The notes under the pieces were generated by a model. That model was not told where the DNA came from. It did not search any database and saw only the letters and a program-made list of their open reading frames with translations. DNA of 64,000 nucleotides from UBA4416 sp035439445 (GTDB taxonomy: Bacteria; Bacteroidota; Bacteroidia; B-17B0; Aurantibacillaceae): contig DAORKG010000017.1 of NCBI GenBank assembly GCA_035439445.1, forward strand, positions 1-64,000. The letters run 5' to 3'. Position 1 is the stretch's first letter, and the number at the start of each line of letters is the position of its first letter. Below are positions 63,658-64,000 of this stretch, one piece after another. The position numbers were made by a program, and so were the translations under genes.

Positions 63658-64000
63658 TTACTTCACCAAACTTCCATTAGCTCTCAATAAATCTGTCTCT
63701 GCTAATTTAATAGCATATAAAGCCTCAATATATCGTACTTGAGCGTCTTCTAAATTCTTTTGAGTTTCTATGGTTTCCAATAAATTAGCTTTGCCTACTT
63801 TGTATCTTTCTATTGAAACATTCAATACCTCTTTAGAGTCTTCCAAGTTTTGTTTTTCTAATTCTACAATAGATTTATTTAGCAAATATGTTTTGTAACT
63901 ATTATACACTTGTGCATCAACTTGCAATTGTGTTTGCTCAGTTAAATAGCGTTGGTTTAAGAATAAAATATTTTTTTCCTTCACCAACTTACTATTTTTG
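63658..64000 (-). CDS. TolC-like outer membrane efflux protein, C-terminal part (cut by window edge)
   Basis: At least 113 residues. The frame has no stop up to base 64000, so the gene begins outside the window. Long helices (LNQRYLTEQTQLQVDAQVYNS, VGKANLLETIETQKNLEDAQVRYIEALYAIKLAETDLLRANG) are the TolC coiled-coil pattern ending in a short C-terminus. Outer-membrane exit duct of efflux or type I secretion. Confidence 0.85.
   Translation of the reverse strand, partial: KNSKLVKEKNILFLNQRYLTEQTQLQVDAQVYNSYKTYLLNKSIVELEKQNLEDSKEVLNVSIERYKVGKANLLETIETQKNLEDAQVRYIEALYAIKLAETDLLRANGSLVK

Noticed and set aside
1..64000. tRNA or rRNA genes
   Set aside because: No clover-leaf or conserved rRNA stretches seen in the intergenic regions by eye; no tool-based scan was possible.

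Overview
The window is chromosomal DNA of a low-GC member of the Bacteroidota. Evidence for this is the presence of several proteins with C-terminal type IX secretion (T9SS) sorting domains, SprB-like, PKD-like, GEVED and SBBP repeats, a DUF4295 ribosome-associated gene after rpmB-rpmG, a DUF5686 outer membrane protein, a BT_3928-type protein, TAnnTTTG-type -7 promoter elements and little sign of Shine-Dalgarno sequences. I cannot place it below phylum or class. Two 100-N blocks (2107-2206 and 3645-3744) are scaffold gaps that interrupt two genes. No rRNA, tRNA, CRISPR array, prophage or transposase was found, and no stretch above 300 bases lacks a gene.

Region 1 (1-7372, all minus) is the end of a surface-sugar cluster: YfhO-type membrane protein, extended SDR epimerase, thiamine-diphosphate (TPP) enzyme, HpcH/HpaI-type aldolase, short SDR and a dehydroquinate-synthase-like sugar-phosphate cyclase. 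The gene set (cyclase + aldolase + TPP carboligase + two SDRs) suggests synthesis of an unusual, perhaps carbocyclic or branched, sugar. It runs off the left edge. Region 2 (7545-15052, minus) is envelope biogenesis: lptE, a TPR protein and secG in one operon, then an M16 peptidase, a DUF5686 protein and a TPR/PD40/carboxypeptidase-regulatory protein. Region 3 (15167-27819, mostly plus) is mixed housekeeping: LpxL-type acyltransferase, two paralogous cysteine-rich lipoproteins, ferritin, an orphan histidine kinase, an SBBP-repeat T9SS cargo whose start is frameshifted, hutI, aroC, a dicarboxylate symporter, a TRIC-like channel and rimM.

Region 4 (27941-44457, plus) is the most distinctive: three consecutive large T9SS cargo genes (about 890, 1781 and 1637 residues) that differ at the N-terminus but share a roughly 200-residue C-terminal module carrying GGIVVKGGKNPGGQMF just before the sorting domain. 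A reg_prop/Y_Y_Y sensor fused to a SpoIIE phosphatase follows. Region 5 (44512-57176) holds a mannose-1-phosphate guanylyltransferase, an MFS transporter, small enzymes, an XRE/S24 regulator with palindromic operator candidates, a zinc-ribbon membrane protein, a BT_3928-type protein, a secreted protein made of three 56-residue repeats, a DEAD-box helicase with a promoter and structured-looking leader, rpmB-rpmG-DUF4295, ftsY and an OmpA-like gene with a frameshift. Region 6 (57267-64000) has a giant TraB/GumN protein, a dihydroorotase with a Gln in the HxH motif, an RlpA-like protein, a dolichol-phosphate-mannose-synthase-like glycosyltransferase and the C-terminus of a TolC-like protein.

Envelope building (LPS acylation, LptE, GDP-mannose, polyprenol-mannose, surface sugar) and T9SS-delivered adhesins dominate. 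In T9SS organisms cargo is often attached to a surface lipopolysaccharide, so the sugar genes and cargo genes may be functionally connected; that link is inference.
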